Positions 28,163-37,510 of a stretch of 64,000 nt of DNA are shown here, piece after piece; within the stretch, counting starts at the first letter, position 1; the number at the start of each line of letters is the position of its first letter. The stretch lies in NCBI GenBank assembly GCA_963704975.1, contig CAVPIK010000037.1, positions 3,186-67,185 of the forward strand, in the 5' to 3' direction. Source of the stretch: JAGNDO01 sp963704975. GTDB taxonomy: Bacteria > Chloroflexota > Anaerolineae > Caldilineales > Caldilineaceae. A program made the position numbers and the translations under genes. Below the pieces are notes generated by a model that saw only the letters and a list, made by a program, of their open reading frames with translations, did no database searches and was not told the origin of the DNA.

Positions 28163-28942
28163 CTAGATCACTTTCTCGGCCAGCAGCGCATCGGCCAATT
28201 GGGCGGCTTTTTCCTGGACAGTGGCACCATCGAAGATCTGCACCTCGGTCTTGCGCTCTTCGGGCTTGCGCACGTTGGACCAGACGGTCTTGTTGGACGT
28301 GTCGCCCAGATCCATGTCCGCGATGGCGAGGGCGGGAATCTTGGCCCGGCTGGCCTTGCGGATGCCCATGAAGCTGGGATAGCGGGGGTCGTTGATCTCC
28401 TTGGAGACGCTGATCACCACGGGCAGGGGGGTGCTGACCACTTCCGTGCCGCCCTCGAAGGCCCGCTCGACCACGATCTTGCCGTCGGCCACATCCACGA
28501 TCTTGGCCACGTTGGAGAGCAGGTTGAAGCCCAGCTTGCTGGCCACCCCGGCGTAGATCACGCCGCTGTTGCCGTCCACGCTCATCTTGCCGGCCAGGAC
28601 GATGTCCACATCTTCGATCTCTTTGATGGCTCCGGCCAGGGCCGCGGCCGTGGCCCAACTGTCCATGCGGCCAGCGCCGCCCATGTCCACCAGCACGGCG
28701 TTGTTGATGCCCATGGCCAGGGCGTGCTTCAGCCCGTCCGTGGCATCCCCGTCGCCCAGGGTGATGGCGAAGGAGTCGCCGTCAAAGCGATCCGCCAGGT
28801 TGATGGCCTCTTCTGCCGCGAACTCGTCCCAGGGGTTGATGATCTGGGTGACCGAGAGCTGGCCGCTGGATACGTCGGCTGCCGAAACCTTGGGCAACTC
28901 AGCCGTATCCGGGGTTTGTTTGATCAATACCGCGATTTTCAC
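28163..28942 (-). CDS. etfB: Electron transfer flavoprotein subunit beta
   Basis: Beta subunit of the ETF heterodimer, binding AMP or a second FAD. Family text: KIAVLIKQTPDTAE, INPWDEFAAEEAINLAD, DIVLAGKMSVDGNSGVIYAG and LPVVISVSKEINDPRYPSFMGIRKASR. GTG 28942 is chosen because AAGGAG stands seven bases upstream. The frame is intact, at 259 residues. A 14-bp hairpin lies in its leader at 28996-29026. Confidence 0.96.
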   Translation of the reverse strand: MKIAVLIKQTPDTAELPKVSAADVSSGQLSVTQIINPWDEFAAEEAINLADRFDGDSFAITLGDGDATDGLKHALAMGINNAVLVDMGGAGRMDSWATAAALAGAIKEIEDVDIVLAGKMSVDGNSGVIYAGVASKLGFNLLSNVAKIVDVADGKIVVERAFEGGTEVVSTPLPVVISVSKEINDPRYPSFMGIRKASRAKIPALAIADMDLGDTSNKTVWSNVRKPEERKTEVQIFDGATVQEKAAQLADALLAEKVI

Positions 28943-28995
28943 AGGCGATTCTCCTTGATGATTCAGGATTGATAGCTTCGCAATAGTCCGGGGCG

Positions 28996-29026
28996 AGAAG
29001 TTCGACTTTGCAAAAGTCGAACTTCT
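28996..29026. repeat. 14-bp inverted repeat upstream of etfB
   Basis: AGAAGTTCGACTTT (28996-29009) pairs perfectly with 29013-29026 over GCA. It lies in the 226-base spacer between the acyl-CoA dehydrogenase and etfB. It could attenuate transcription or process the mRNA; no T-run follows on the minus strand. Confidence 0.75.
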
Positions 29027-29168
29027 GGGTTGACCATTCCCGACTTGTTGAGAAGATACCGGATTGTTGAAAGGGTGGTTCAGCGTTGAGCAGTGCGGAC
29101 GCACTGTTTCCAGTATAGTCCATTCAAGTTTTTACACTGTTTATCAACAGTTGCGAACGTGTTGAGCT

Positions 29169-30386
29169 TTATTCCGCCACCCACGCCTCCGCGTCATAGG
29201 CGGGCATGGGGCAGCGCAGGGGTTTGTCCTGGCGCATGCCCAGGGCGTAGGCGGCCTGCATCAGGGTGTGGATCTGGGAGGTGCCTTCGTAGATGACGGC
29301 GCTCTTGCTGTTGCGCAGATGACGCTCCACGTTGTATTCGTCGGAATAGCCATAGGCCCCGTGAATCTGCACCGCGTCGTCCGCGGCCAGGCGGGCGGCG
29401 TCGGTGCAGAACCATTTGGCCACGCTGGTCTCCGGGTGTTGCGCACGCCCATGTTCTTGAGCATGCCCGCCTTCCAGACCAGCAGTTCGCCGGCGTCCAG
29501 ATCCTGCTGCATCTGGGCGATCATCTGCTGCACCAGTTGATATTCGGCGATGGGCTTGCCAAAGGTCTTGCGCTCGAAGGCGTACTTGATCGACTCGTCC
29601 AGGCAGGCCCGGATCATGCCCACGGCGCCCGGCGGCCACGCCGTAGCGGGCGTTGTCCAGACAGCTCATGGCGATCTTGAAGCCCTCGCCCTCTTCGCCC
29701 AGGCGGTGGGAGGCGGGCACCCGCACATCCTGCATGGCGATCCAGCCCGTGTTGCTGGCGTGGACGCCCATCTTGCCCTCGATGGTGCCCGTGGTCAGCC
29801 CTGCCCAGCCCCGTTCCAATACGAAGGCGCTGATGCCTCTGGCCCCCAGTTCCGGGTCCGTCTTGGCGAAGACTAAGAAGCGATCCGCCACATCGGCCAG
29901 CGTAATCCACATTTTTTCGCCGGAGAGCAGGTAGTCGTCGCCGTCACGCCGGGCGCGGCTGGCCATGCCCGCCACGTCGCTGCCCGCGCCCGGCTCGGTG
30001 AGGCCGAAGCAGCCGATGTGGTTGCCGGAGGCCAGATCCGGCAGCCAGCGCTGCTTCTGCTCCTCGGTGCCCCACTGGAAGATGGGCAGGGCGTGCAGCC
30101 CCAGATGGACGGCGATGGTCTCCCGGACGGAGGAGTCGCCATATTCCAGGGCCTCGGAGACGATGCCCAGGGCGATGTAGTCCATGCCCGCGCCGCCGTA
30201 GCGCACGGGCAGGCAGATGCCCAGAAAGCCCAGGTCGGCCATCTTGGGCAGCAGATGCTTGGGGAAGGTGTGGCTGCGGTCGTACTCTTTGATGATGGGC
30301 ATGACCTCTTTGCGGGTGAAGTCGTAGGCCATCTTGCGCACCATTTCGTGTTCTTCGTTGAACAAAAAGCTCGTCACTGAGGTCAT
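29169..30386 (-). CDS. Acyl-CoA dehydrogenase (two compensating frameshifts)
   Basis: FAD enzyme introducing the alpha-beta double bond in acyl-CoA thioesters. Visible: GCFGLTEPGAGSDVAGM and ISGEKMWIT-type text (LLSGEKMWITLADVADRF) of the FAD/substrate region, the middle block MGVHASNTGWIAMQDVRVP, the C-terminal helical domain with ERKTFGKPIAEYQLVQQMIA, and IHGAYGYSDEYNVERHLRNSK followed by IYEGTSQIHTLMQA. The Glu of IYEGTSQ is in the catalytic position of short-chain enzymes. Breaks near 29630 and near 29440 put the middle part in another frame; the ends share one frame. ATG 30386 has an AAGGAG site. It heads the etfB-etfA unit. Confidence 0.93.
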   Translation of the reverse strand: MTSVTSFLFNEEHEMVRKMAYDFTRKEVMPIIKEYDRSHTFPKHLLPKMADLGFLGICLPVRYGGAGMDYIALGIVSEALEYGDSSVRETIAVHLGLHALPIFQWGTEEQKQRWLPDLASGNHIGCFGLTEPGAGSDVAGMASRARRDGDDYLLSGEKMWITLADVADRFLVFAKTDPELGARGISAFVLERGWAGLTTGTIEGKMGVHASNTGWIAMQDVRVPASHRLGEEGEGFKIAMSCLDNARYGVAAGRRGHDPGLPGRVDQVRLRAQDLWQAHRRISTGAADDRPDAAGSGRRRTAGLEGGHAQEHGRAQHPETSVAKWFCTDAARLAADDAVQIHGAYGYSDEYNVERHLRNSKSAVIYEGTSQIHTLMQAAYALGMRQDKPLRCPMPAYDAEAWVAE

Positions 30387-30477
30387 CAAGGCTGCTCCTT
30401 TTGCTTGCGAAATATGAACCCCGGCTGGGGCGTTGGTTCGTGGTCGTGCCTCGGCACAAAGCCAAGGCAACTGTCCC

Positions 30478-30507
30478 ATTATACTCTCGGCAGTGATTTC
30501 TGGGCAA
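30478..30507 (-). promoter_or_regulatory. Promoter for the acyl-CoA dehydrogenase-etfBA unit
   Basis: On the minus strand TTGCCC (30507-30502) precedes a perfect TATAAT (30483-30478) with an 18-base spacer. It stands 92 bases before the ATG and directly after the hairpin at 30514-30539. Confidence 0.65.
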
Positions 30508-30513
30508 CAAAAA

Positions 30514-30539
30514 GGGCGGAGACGCCATTGTCTCCGCCC
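30514..30539. terminator. Hairpin upstream of the acyl-CoA dehydrogenase promoter
   Basis: GGGCGGAGAC (30514-30523) pairs with 30530-30539 over six bases. On the minus strand the stem is followed by CTTTTTG, so it can stop transcription approaching the promoter from upstream. Confidence 0.6.
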
Positions 30540-30642
30540 AGAGATCACACGATGTGCAATCTCAGTTACGGGTAGATTAACATAGGAATGGGCAATGCGC
30601 AAGTAAAACGAATTTGGGCCAGATATTCCCACGAACTATACT

Positions 30643-30721
30643 GCAACCACGAATTTCTCGAATTTCACGAATGACGAATTCGATCAGGAAAATTCGTGCA
30701 ATTCGTGCAATTCGTGGTTGC
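30643..30721. repeat. Word-type inverted repeat (ATTCGTG words) before the glycosyltransferase
   Basis: GCAACCACGAATTTCTCGAA at 30643-30662 continues to 30672 and faces 30692-30721 in reverse complement, with about 27 of 30 bases paired. The right arm is three ATTCGTG words ending 17 bases before the start codon. Confidence 0.8.
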
Positions 30722-30737
30722 AAAAGGGAATTCGACC

Positions 30738-31976
30738 ATGAAAATTGGTGTGTTGACCCATAATTATCCCCGCTTTGTCGGCGATTTTATGGGCCATTTT
30801 GTGGAATCGTTGTGCGAAGAGTTGGCCCGCCAGGGCAGCCAGGTGACGGTGATCGCGCCCTACGACGCTGCCTTTAACCGGCCCATGTCCGCCCAATTTG
30901 GACCGGGCCGGGTGGATCTGCGTCTCTATCGCTATGCCTGGGCGGATGACCAGCACATCGTCGGCTATGGGCGTTCCATGGAAAAGGACATGGGGTTGCG
31001 GCGCAGCAACTATCTGCTCAGTCCGCTGATGCTGGCCGCGGGGACCGCGTCCACCCTGGCCTGGGCCGTGCGCGCCCGGCCGGATGTGCTGCACGCCCAC
31101 TGGGCCTTGCCCAACGGCATCATGGCCGCCACGGTGGGGAAGATTTTGGGCATTCCCGTGGCCGTTTCCATCCCCGGCTCGGACGCCACGGTGGCGGACA
31201 GCAACGCCGTCTTCCGCAACATGGCCCGCTTCACCTTTGCCCAGGCCGGGCTGATCAGCGCCAACGCCGAGTCCTTGCGGGACGTGGCGGTCAACCGCCT
31301 GGGCGCGGACCCGGCCAAGTTCGACCTGATCGCCTATGGCGTGGACCCCACCACCCACACGCCCAACCCGGCGGGCGTGGCCGATTTGCGGGCCGAGTTG
31401 GGCATCCCGGCGGACGCGGTCGTGCTGTTGGCCGTGGGGCGCATGGTCTATAAAAAGGGCTTCGACTATCTGCTCAAGGCCCTGGCCCTGCTGCCCGGCT
31501 TGGGGCTGGATCTGCCCCCCATCCACACGGTGATGATCGGTGAGGGGGATCTGTGGCAGGAATGGCAGGCGATGGCCCAAGAGTTTGGCCTGGGCGAGCG
31601 CATCCACTGGGTGGGCAATGTGCCTTTTGACCGCATGGGCGTCTATTACAATCTGGCCGATGTGGCCGTGATGCCCGCGGTGACCAAACCGGCCACGGGG
31701 CTGGCCGTCACCGTGCTGGATGCCATGTCCTGCGCCAAGCCCATCATCGCCACGGACGCGGCGGGCAACACCTTGGCCGTGGCGGATGGGGTCAACGGGC
31801 TGGTGGTGCCGGAGCAAGATCCCCTGGCCCTGGCCCAGGCCATCGCCCGTCTGGCTGGGGACGAGAGCCTGCGGCGGACAATGGGCGCGGCCAGCCGTCA
31901 GCGCGTCGAAACCGAACTGGGCTGGCCCCAGTTGGCCCGGCGGTATTTGGATCATTTTGGGAGGTTGAAAGGGTGA
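30738..31976 (+). CDS. Glycosyltransferase family 4 protein
   Basis: GT-B fold retaining glycosyltransferase for surface glycan or glycolipid synthesis. The N-terminal domain has MKIGVLTHNYPRFVGDFMGHF and the acceptor loop VLHAHWALPNGIMA. The donor domain has LLAVGRMVYKKGFDYLLKAL, HTVMIGEGDLWQEW, HWVGNVPFDRMGVYYNLADV and the EX7E-like region PATGLAVTVLDAMSCAKPIIAT. At 412 residues it is typical. ATG 30738 follows GGGA. The first position of the EX7E motif is not a clear Glu (TGLAVTVLDAMSC), so the substrate site is not standard. No other glycan genes adjoin it. Confidence 0.85.
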   Translation: MKIGVLTHNYPRFVGDFMGHFVESLCEELARQGSQVTVIAPYDAAFNRPMSAQFGPGRVDLRLYRYAWADDQHIVGYGRSMEKDMGLRRSNYLLSPLMLAAGTASTLAWAVRARPDVLHAHWALPNGIMAATVGKILGIPVAVSIPGSDATVADSNAVFRNMARFTFAQAGLISANAESLRDVAVNRLGADPAKFDLIAYGVDPTTHTPNPAGVADLRAELGIPADAVVLLAVGRMVYKKGFDYLLKALALLPGLGLDLPPIHTVMIGEGDLWQEWQAMAQEFGLGERIHWVGNVPFDRMGVYYNLADVAVMPAVTKPATGLAVTVLDAMSCAKPIIATDAAGNTLAVADGVNGLVVPEQDPLALAQAIARLAGDESLRRTMGAASRQRVETELGWPQLARRYLDHFGRLKG

Positions 31977-31994
31977 CGGGGTGAAAGGGTGGTT

Positions 31995-32153
31995 AGCGCA
32001 GGTTGAGTAGCCCGGCTTGACCCAACCGGCTACATGACCCAAAAAGAAAGGGCGTATCGAAACCGAAGCGGGTTAACCCGCTTCGGTTTCGATACGCCGC
32101 CAAGTTCTTGAATGGTCAGCGGAGATTTCGGCGGCGGCTACTCAACCTGCGCT
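31995..32153 (-). mobile_element. MITE-like element, copy 2 (159 bp), inverted relative to copy 1
   Basis: Terminal inverted repeats AGCGCAGGTTGAGTAG (31995-32010) and its complement (32138-32153) enclose a perfect palindrome, GGCGTATCGAAACCGAAGCG onward (32051-32098). Read on the minus strand it matches copy 1 across both halves but lacks the roughly 31-bp insert. It lies between convergent genes, and GGGTGAAAGGG / CCCTCACCCC words flank it, as at copy 1. No open frame fits inside. Confidence 0.85.
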
Positions 32154-32179
32154 CGCCCCCTCACCCCTTCAGCTTTTGT

Positions 32180-32626
32180 CTACGCCTCTGCCGGGCGCAG
32201 ACCCAAATAGACGCGCTGGCCGCCGAGGACGCCGAGGATGGCGTCGGCGGGTTTCCAGGGCAGGAGTTGGGTCAACTCGTTGGGGGAGAGGGGGGTGTTG
32301 GCGTTGGCCAAGAAGACCCGGAAACAGGCCGAGGCCAGGGGCAGCTTCTCGTTGATGAAGTCCGGGTCCGTGGCGCAGCGGGTGCGCAGACATTCCCACA
32401 GGGCGTCCGTGCGCCGCACTTCGCCGGTGGAGGGGTCCACCCAATCCACGTCTTCGGTGTCTCGGTGATCCACAAAGCGATCCCGACATTCGGCGCACAG
32501 TTGGTCCCGCAGATAGAGGCGGAAGTTGCGCCCGGTATCTTCCCACCAACTGTAGTCGATGTGGAATTTTGTATCTTCGTTGGGGCGGAATCGGTTGAGC
32601 CGCCGCACGTTCCTGGTTGCCGTCAT
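32180..32626 (-). CDS. Uncharacterised protein with conserved Trp/Cys motif
   Basis: A 148-residue soluble protein that I do not recognise. The N-terminal third contains FHIDYSWWEDTGRNFRLYL followed by LCAECRDRF, a compact Trp-Trp/Cys-X2-Cys arrangement, then WVDPSTGEVRRTDALWECL, and a C-terminal region with LSPNELTQLLPWKPADAIL that looks like a small helical domain. No signal or membrane segment is visible. It is transcribed after the larger unknown protein at 32703-34293 with a 76-base gap, so the two probably form a pair. I have the impression that similar proteins recur in Chloroflexota, but cannot check it here. Confidence 0.6.
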   Translation of the reverse strand: MTATRNVRRLNRFRPNEDTKFHIDYSWWEDTGRNFRLYLRDQLCAECRDRFVDHRDTEDVDWVDPSTGEVRRTDALWECLRTRCATDPDFINEKLPLASACFRVFLANANTPLSPNELTQLLPWKPADAILGVLGGQRVYLGLRPAEA

Positions 32627-32702
32627 GAAGTTGACCTCCGTGTTCGTTTAGTTATCCGGGGGATTGGTCTGCAATCTCCTAATCTCCCAATCTCGGCTCT
32701 TT

Positions 32703-34293
32703 TTAGTTAAGCGCAAACAACCCGCCGCCCAAATCCTTGAATTTCCGGTTGCTGATCAGGGCATGGAAGATGGGGCCGGGCGCACTGCGCCGCAGCACGT
32801 TGACCCCGCTGTAGACCGTCTTGGCGTGGACATTGCCGGCCGGGTTGAGGCTGATCAGCCCCAGCACCACGATCTCCACCATCTCTTCCAAAGACATGGC
32901 CGTGTCGGCCAGGTGGGCGCGCAGGCGATCCATTGTTTCCGGATCTTCCTCGGTGACGATCAGGTTTTCGTCATATTCGCAGCCGATCTGGACCTTGTTC
33001 ATGCTGAAGGTCAGCGCGCCGTCCGCATCCAAGCCGGCGAAGCGGGCCCATTCTCGCTTGGGCCGCCGGGGGCGGAAGTCCACCAAAATCTCATCCGCCG
33101 TATTGGTGCGTTCCAGGGTGATGTGCGCGCCCACGGGAATGCCATGCTCTTCCATCCACGGCCCCAGGCCACAGACATAGCGGCCCTCGTGGACCACCCA
33201 GCCGGTCATGCGGTTGCCATAGCGGCCCCCGATCAGGGTGACCATAGAGCGACCGCTCTCTCCACTGGGGAAGAAGTTGCGGGTGCGTCCGCTGAGGGGC
33301 AAGGTGCCGGCCCGGCGGTGGGGGAAGGTAAGGTTTAGGCTGGTGCTGGGCACCATGCTGGGCACGGAGCTGCTCAGGCCGCTTTCGCCCCATTCATCGT
33401 CCAGTTCCCATTCAAGCTGCAACAATTCCACACTGAGCAGGGCCCGGTTGTAGCGCAGGGGCCGGTGGCGCAGAATGTTGGGGACTTCCAGCGCCTCGAT
33501 AGGCTCCAGTCGGCGCAGATACCAGAGGGCGGTGCTGCTGGTGCCCAGTTGGTCGAAGCGACCATCCTGGCGCAAGGCGTGTTCCATGCTGATGACCTGC
33601 ATGGCCGGGGAAACATCGGACTCCAGATCCAGATCCGACAGCATCTTCTGGATCGAGATGGGCTTGGCGGCCATTTCCACCAGGGCCTCGGCGATGTTCA
33701 GGTGGCCGATGTGGACTTCGGCCAACATGTCTGCCAACAGCCAGCGCCCGTTGACCTGGACAAATTCGCTGGCCCGATCCCCTTCTTCCAGGGCATAGAG
33801 CAGGCTGTCCAGGGTGTCATCTCGATAGAGGGAGAAGATCTCCGCTGCGGAGAGCAGGGTGCCTTCATCCATGAAGCCGTTGCCGTTGCTCTGGTTGAGG
33901 CGATGGGGGCTGCCCAGCCCAGAAGCAAATTCCTTCTCTTCGTCGTTGCCATCAAATTTGACCGTGATCACCGAGAAGGGGCCATGTTCCGGGTTGCGGC
34001 CAGGGCGTAGCTCTGTGATGGTGCCGACCTGGAAATCCAGGGCGGGGAAGACCAAAGTCTGGCTCACTTCGTAGGTATCTTTGGGCTGATAGATCTGACC
34101 TTTGGCCAGTTCCATCTCCATGTGGGCGCTTTCCCGACGCAGATACTCCTCGATCACAGACAGAGCCAACTGCTCCGTGGTCATGGGCGTCTTGGGCGTC
34201 CAGGATCTGAGCATAGACAAAGTCTAGGTCAGCGGGGGTAATTTCAAATTGATCACGCCAAAAGGCGGCAGTTTGGGTTGTACGCTGCAGCAC
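32703..34293 (-). CDS. Uncharacterised protein, about 530 residues (one frameshift)
   Basis: A large soluble protein without a domain I can name. The N-terminus (ITPADLDFVYAQILDA, then TTEQLALSVIEEYLRRE) looks like a helical, possibly DNA-binding region. It is followed by a small beta domain with VGTITELRPGRNPEHGPFSV, a long helical middle (SAAEIFSLYRDDTLDSLLYA; WYLRRLEPIEALEVPNIL) and a C-terminal beta-rich part (VTLIGGRYGNRMTGWVVHEG). One extra C near 34190-34196 separates FVYAQILDA from KTPMTTEQLA. GTG 34293 is chosen for the GGAGGAA site just before it. The N-terminal part hints at regulation of transcription or repair, but no function can be assigned. Confidence 0.6.
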
Positions 34294-34744
34294 CGGTTCC
34301 TCCAATTCTCATCAACTGTTTTGGGTATGTCCAACGGACGGAACGAGGGGGGTATCCTCCTCAGAGGCGTACGGTCGGCATCTTGGGATGTCTGCGCCGT
34401 CGGCTCATTTCGTTCATGCCCGTGTTTTTTATGTAGCCGTTCACCGCCCTTGGCCCCCCGACCCCCAATTCTGGGGGAGGTTGTGGACCGTCCCCCCAAG
34501 GTTGGGGGGCTAGGGGGCAGAGACTGGCTCTTAACAACTACTTATGCAATCTGAAAGTATACCAGTTGGTGGACCATAAATCAAAAAGAAACCCACTTCT
34601 AATTGGTTGAACTTTTGCCCAAAATCGGTTACTATAACGACAGCTATACCGTATCTTCACTGCACATCCGTACCCCTTACACCCAGTTCATCACTAGCAC
34701 GTCAACAGTCATCCACCACCCCACTCACGCAACGAGGGACGCTT
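34294..34744. other. G/C-tract spacer and leader of glgC
   Basis: Divergent spacer of about 450 bases. It holds two G-tract hairpins: CCCCCA/TGGGGG at 34462-34477 and CCCCCCAAGGTTGGGGGG at 34492-34509. A candidate glgC promoter is TTGAAC (34607-34612), 17 bases, TACTAT (34630-34635). No open frame with coding character is seen. Confidence 0.5.
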
Positions 34745-36005
34745 ATGAAAACGATCGCAATGATTCTCGCCGGTGGTGAAGGGTCCCGGCTCACGGTCTT
34801 GTCCGAAAAACGGGCAAAACCGGCCGTTCCCTTTGCAGGCAAATTCCGCATCATCGATTTTACCCTGAGCAATTGTGTCAACAGCGGCATTTACACCGTG
34901 GGCATCCTCACCCAATATCGCCCCCACAGCCTGAATGACCACATTGCCATTGGCAAGCCCTGGGATCTGGACCGCAGCCGGGGCGGCGTGCGCTTGCTGC
35001 AGCCCTATCAGGCCCGCCAAGGCCAGGATTGGTACGCCGGCACCGCGGACGCCATCGCCCAGAATCTCAACTTTATTGTAGAATCTGGCGCGGACACGGT
35101 GATCATCCTCTCCGGCGACCATATCTACAAGATGGATTACCAGATTATGCTGGACGAGCATGCTCAAGTCCGGCGCGGATCTCTCCATCGCCGTCATGCC
35201 CGTGCCCCTGGAAGAGGCCAGCCGCTTTGGCATCATGACGGTCAACGAAGAAAACCGCATTGTGGAGTTCCACGAGAAGCCCAAGAATCGGGACAAGGGC
35301 AACCTGGCCAGCATGGGTATCTATATCTTCAACACCCAAAACCTGGTCCAGCGGCTGACCGAAGGCAGCAAGGAGAGTCCCCGCACGGACTTTGGCAACC
35401 ATGTGATCCCGGCCATGCTGGCAGGCGGGGACAAGATCATGGCCTATAAATTTGAGGGCTATTGGGTGGACGTGGGGACCATCGATTCCTATTGGGCCAC
35501 CAACCTGGAACTGCTCAAGCCCGACACGGCCCTGGATCTCTACACGGACAAGTGGCCGATTCGCACCAAATCCGAAGAGCGCCCGCCGGTCAAGCTGGGG
35601 CCCCAGGCCAAGGTGGTCAACAGCATGATCTCCAACGGCTGCGTGGTGCGGGGGCTGGTGGTGAACAGTATGCTCAGCCCCGGCGTCTATGTCAGCCCGG
35701 GCGCGGTGGTGCGGGATAGCGTGGTCATGAACGATGTGTGGATTGGGCCGGGGGCCATGCTGGAGAAGGTGGTGGTGGACAAGGATGTCCACATCGGGGC
35801 CGGGGCGGAAATCGGCAACGGCGGCCCGGATGTGCCGATCAACGAGCAGATGCCCGACCGATTGACCCTGGGCATCACCGTGATCGGCAAGGGCGCTGTG
35901 ATCCCGGATCAGGCCAAGATCGGCGGCAACGTGCTGATCAACAGCGACCGGGACGAATCCCACTTCCCCGCTGACGGGATCGTGGCCGACGGCAAGACCA
36001 TCTAA
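34745..36005 (+). CDS. glgC: Glucose-1-phosphate adenylyltransferase GlgC (one frameshift)
   Basis: Makes ADP-glucose for glycogen synthesis. The catalytic pyrophosphorylase loop is intact: AGGEGSRLTVL with the Lys of KRAKPAVPF. GKFRIIDFTLSNCVNSG, ILTQYRPHSLNDHI, SGDHIYKMDY and the glucose-1-P site FHEKPK follow. The C-terminal left-handed beta helix runs from about residue 290. A -1 at about 35158-35160 breaks DEH from MLKSGADLSIAV. Repaired length is about 420 residues. ATG 34745 has GAGGGA upstream. A close paralogue lies 98 bases downstream with the catalytic loop destroyed, so the enzyme is probably a GlgC/GlgD-type hetero-oligomer. Confidence 0.93.
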
Positions 36006-36012
36006 TCCATCC

Positions 36013-36088
36013 ACGAATCGCCCAATCGCTTAATCTCCTAATCTCACGTTGAGATTTTGAGATTGGGAGATTGAGAGATTGTTTCATA
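36013..36088. repeat. Word-type inverted repeat (GAGATT/AATCTC words)
   Basis: AATCGCCCAATCGCTTAATC at 36017-36036 with AATCTCCTAATCTC faces GAGATTTTGAGATTGGGAGA and GAGAGATTG (36052-36079). The arms are imperfect, drifting word by word. It fills the glgC-glgD spacer. The same words occur at 5990, 15584, 32666 and 40511. Confidence 0.75.
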
Positions 36089-36103
36089 GCGAGGACATAA
36101 ACT

Positions 36104-37365
36104 ATGGCAAACGCAATGGCAATGATCATGGCCGGGGGCTCCAGCCCCAGCATGAGCATTTTGACAGAAATCCGGTCGGAGCCGGCGGTGCATTTCGGCG
36201 GCAAGTTTCGGATTATCGACTTTTCCCTGAGCAACTGCGTCAACAGCGACATCTATAATGTGGCCGTGTTGACCCAATACAAGCCCCGCAGCCTCAACGA
36301 TCACATCGGCATCGGCAAGCCCTGGGATCTGGACCGGGCCACCGGGGGCGTGCGTCTGTTGCAGCCCTACACCGGCGGCGCCTATGGCGGCTGGCAACAG
36401 GGCACCGCGGACGCCGTGCGCCGCAACCTGGACTTTGTGGAGATGCAGAACGAGGAGCATGTGCTGATCTTGGCCGGGGACCACATCTACCTCATGGACT
36501 ATCGGCCCATGATCCGCCAGCACATCCAGAACAAGGCCGAGGTCACCCTGGCCGTGCGCCGGGTCAACCCCCACGAGGCCCACCGCTTCGGCATTGTCAA
36601 CATCGGGGCGGATGACCGCTTGCAGAGCTTTGAAGAGAAGCCCAAGCGCACCCGGGGCACCCTGGCCAGCATGGGCGTCTATATCTTCCGCAAGGATGTG
36701 CTGCTGGAGATGCTCCAAGGCACCGAGCATCAGGATTTTGGCCGAGACGTGGTGCCCGGCCATGTTGGCGGACAAACGCTCCCTCTACACCTACACCTTC
36801 CCCGGCTATTGGGCCGACGTGGGCACGGTCCAGGCCTATTGGGAAGCCAACATGAGCCTGCTTTCCGAAGACCCGGCCCTCAACCTCTACGATCCCAACT
36901 GGATCGTCCACACCAAGTCCGAAGAGCGGGCCCCGGTCAAGATCGGTCCCAACGCCGGTGTGGACGGCAACCTGATCTCCAACGGCTGCCGGGTGGATGG
37001 CACGGTGGTGCGCAGCGTCCTCTCCCCCGGTGTGCGGGTGGCCGAGGGGGCCGTGGTGCGAGACAGTGTGATCCTGAACGATGTGGAAATTGGGGCGGGG
37101 GCCATCATCGACCGCTGCATCATCGACAACGGTGTGATCATCGGGGCCGGGGCCAAGATTGGGCATGGGGACGACAACCGGCCCAACACGGATCTCTCCG
37201 ACAAGCTCAACACGGGCATCACCCTGGTGGGCAAGAACAGCGTGGTCCCCGAGGGCATGGAGCTTGGGCCGCAATGTGGTCGTCCACCCAGAGAGCAGGG
37301 AGACTGCCTTCGGCAAGCGCAAGAAGATCAAAAGCGGCACCAGCGTAGGGGCAGATCTGCGCTGA
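36104..37365 (+). CDS. GlgC paralogue with inactivated catalytic loop (GlgD-like regulatory subunit; two frameshifts)
   Basis: Clearly homologous to the upstream GlgC: GKFRIIDFSLSNCVNSDIY, VLTQYKPRSLNDHI, GIGKPWDLDRATGGVRLLQP and LAGDHIYLMDY are almost the same. However, the pyrophosphorylase loop reads MAGGSSPSMSILTEIRSEPA: the Gly-x-Arg-Leu of GGxGxRL and the Lys of RAKPAV are gone, so nucleotide chemistry is unlikely. FEEKPK and the C-terminal beta helix persist, which suits a regulatory subunit like Firmicutes GlgD. Breaks: +1 near 36760 (RDVVP to AMLADKRS) and +1 near 37262 (GMELG to RNVVVHPES). Repaired length is about 419 residues. The close similarity to the upstream gene suggests a local duplication. 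Confidence 0.85.
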
Positions 37366-37378
37366 GGCAGAAGAACCA

Positions 37379-37486
37379 AAAAATAGGCCGCGGATTTGAC
37401 GGATCGAACGGATTAAAACGGATCTTTTTTTGAAAAGAAAAATCCGTTTTAATCCGTAAAATCCGTGTCATCCGTGGCCTATTTTC
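37379..37486. repeat. Word-type inverted repeat (ATCCGT words)
   Basis: The left arm (37379-37432) and right arm (37434-37485) are complementary over most of about 52 bases: TAGGCCGCGGATTTGACGG faces words ending CCGTGGCCTA. A 28-base piece of the left arm recurs at 51468-51495, and the right-arm words recur at 41560-41600 and 5485-5510. It lies between glgD and the AIM24 gene. Confidence 0.8.
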
Positions 37487-37510
37487 TTTTTTCAACCAAA
37501 GGAGATTGTC

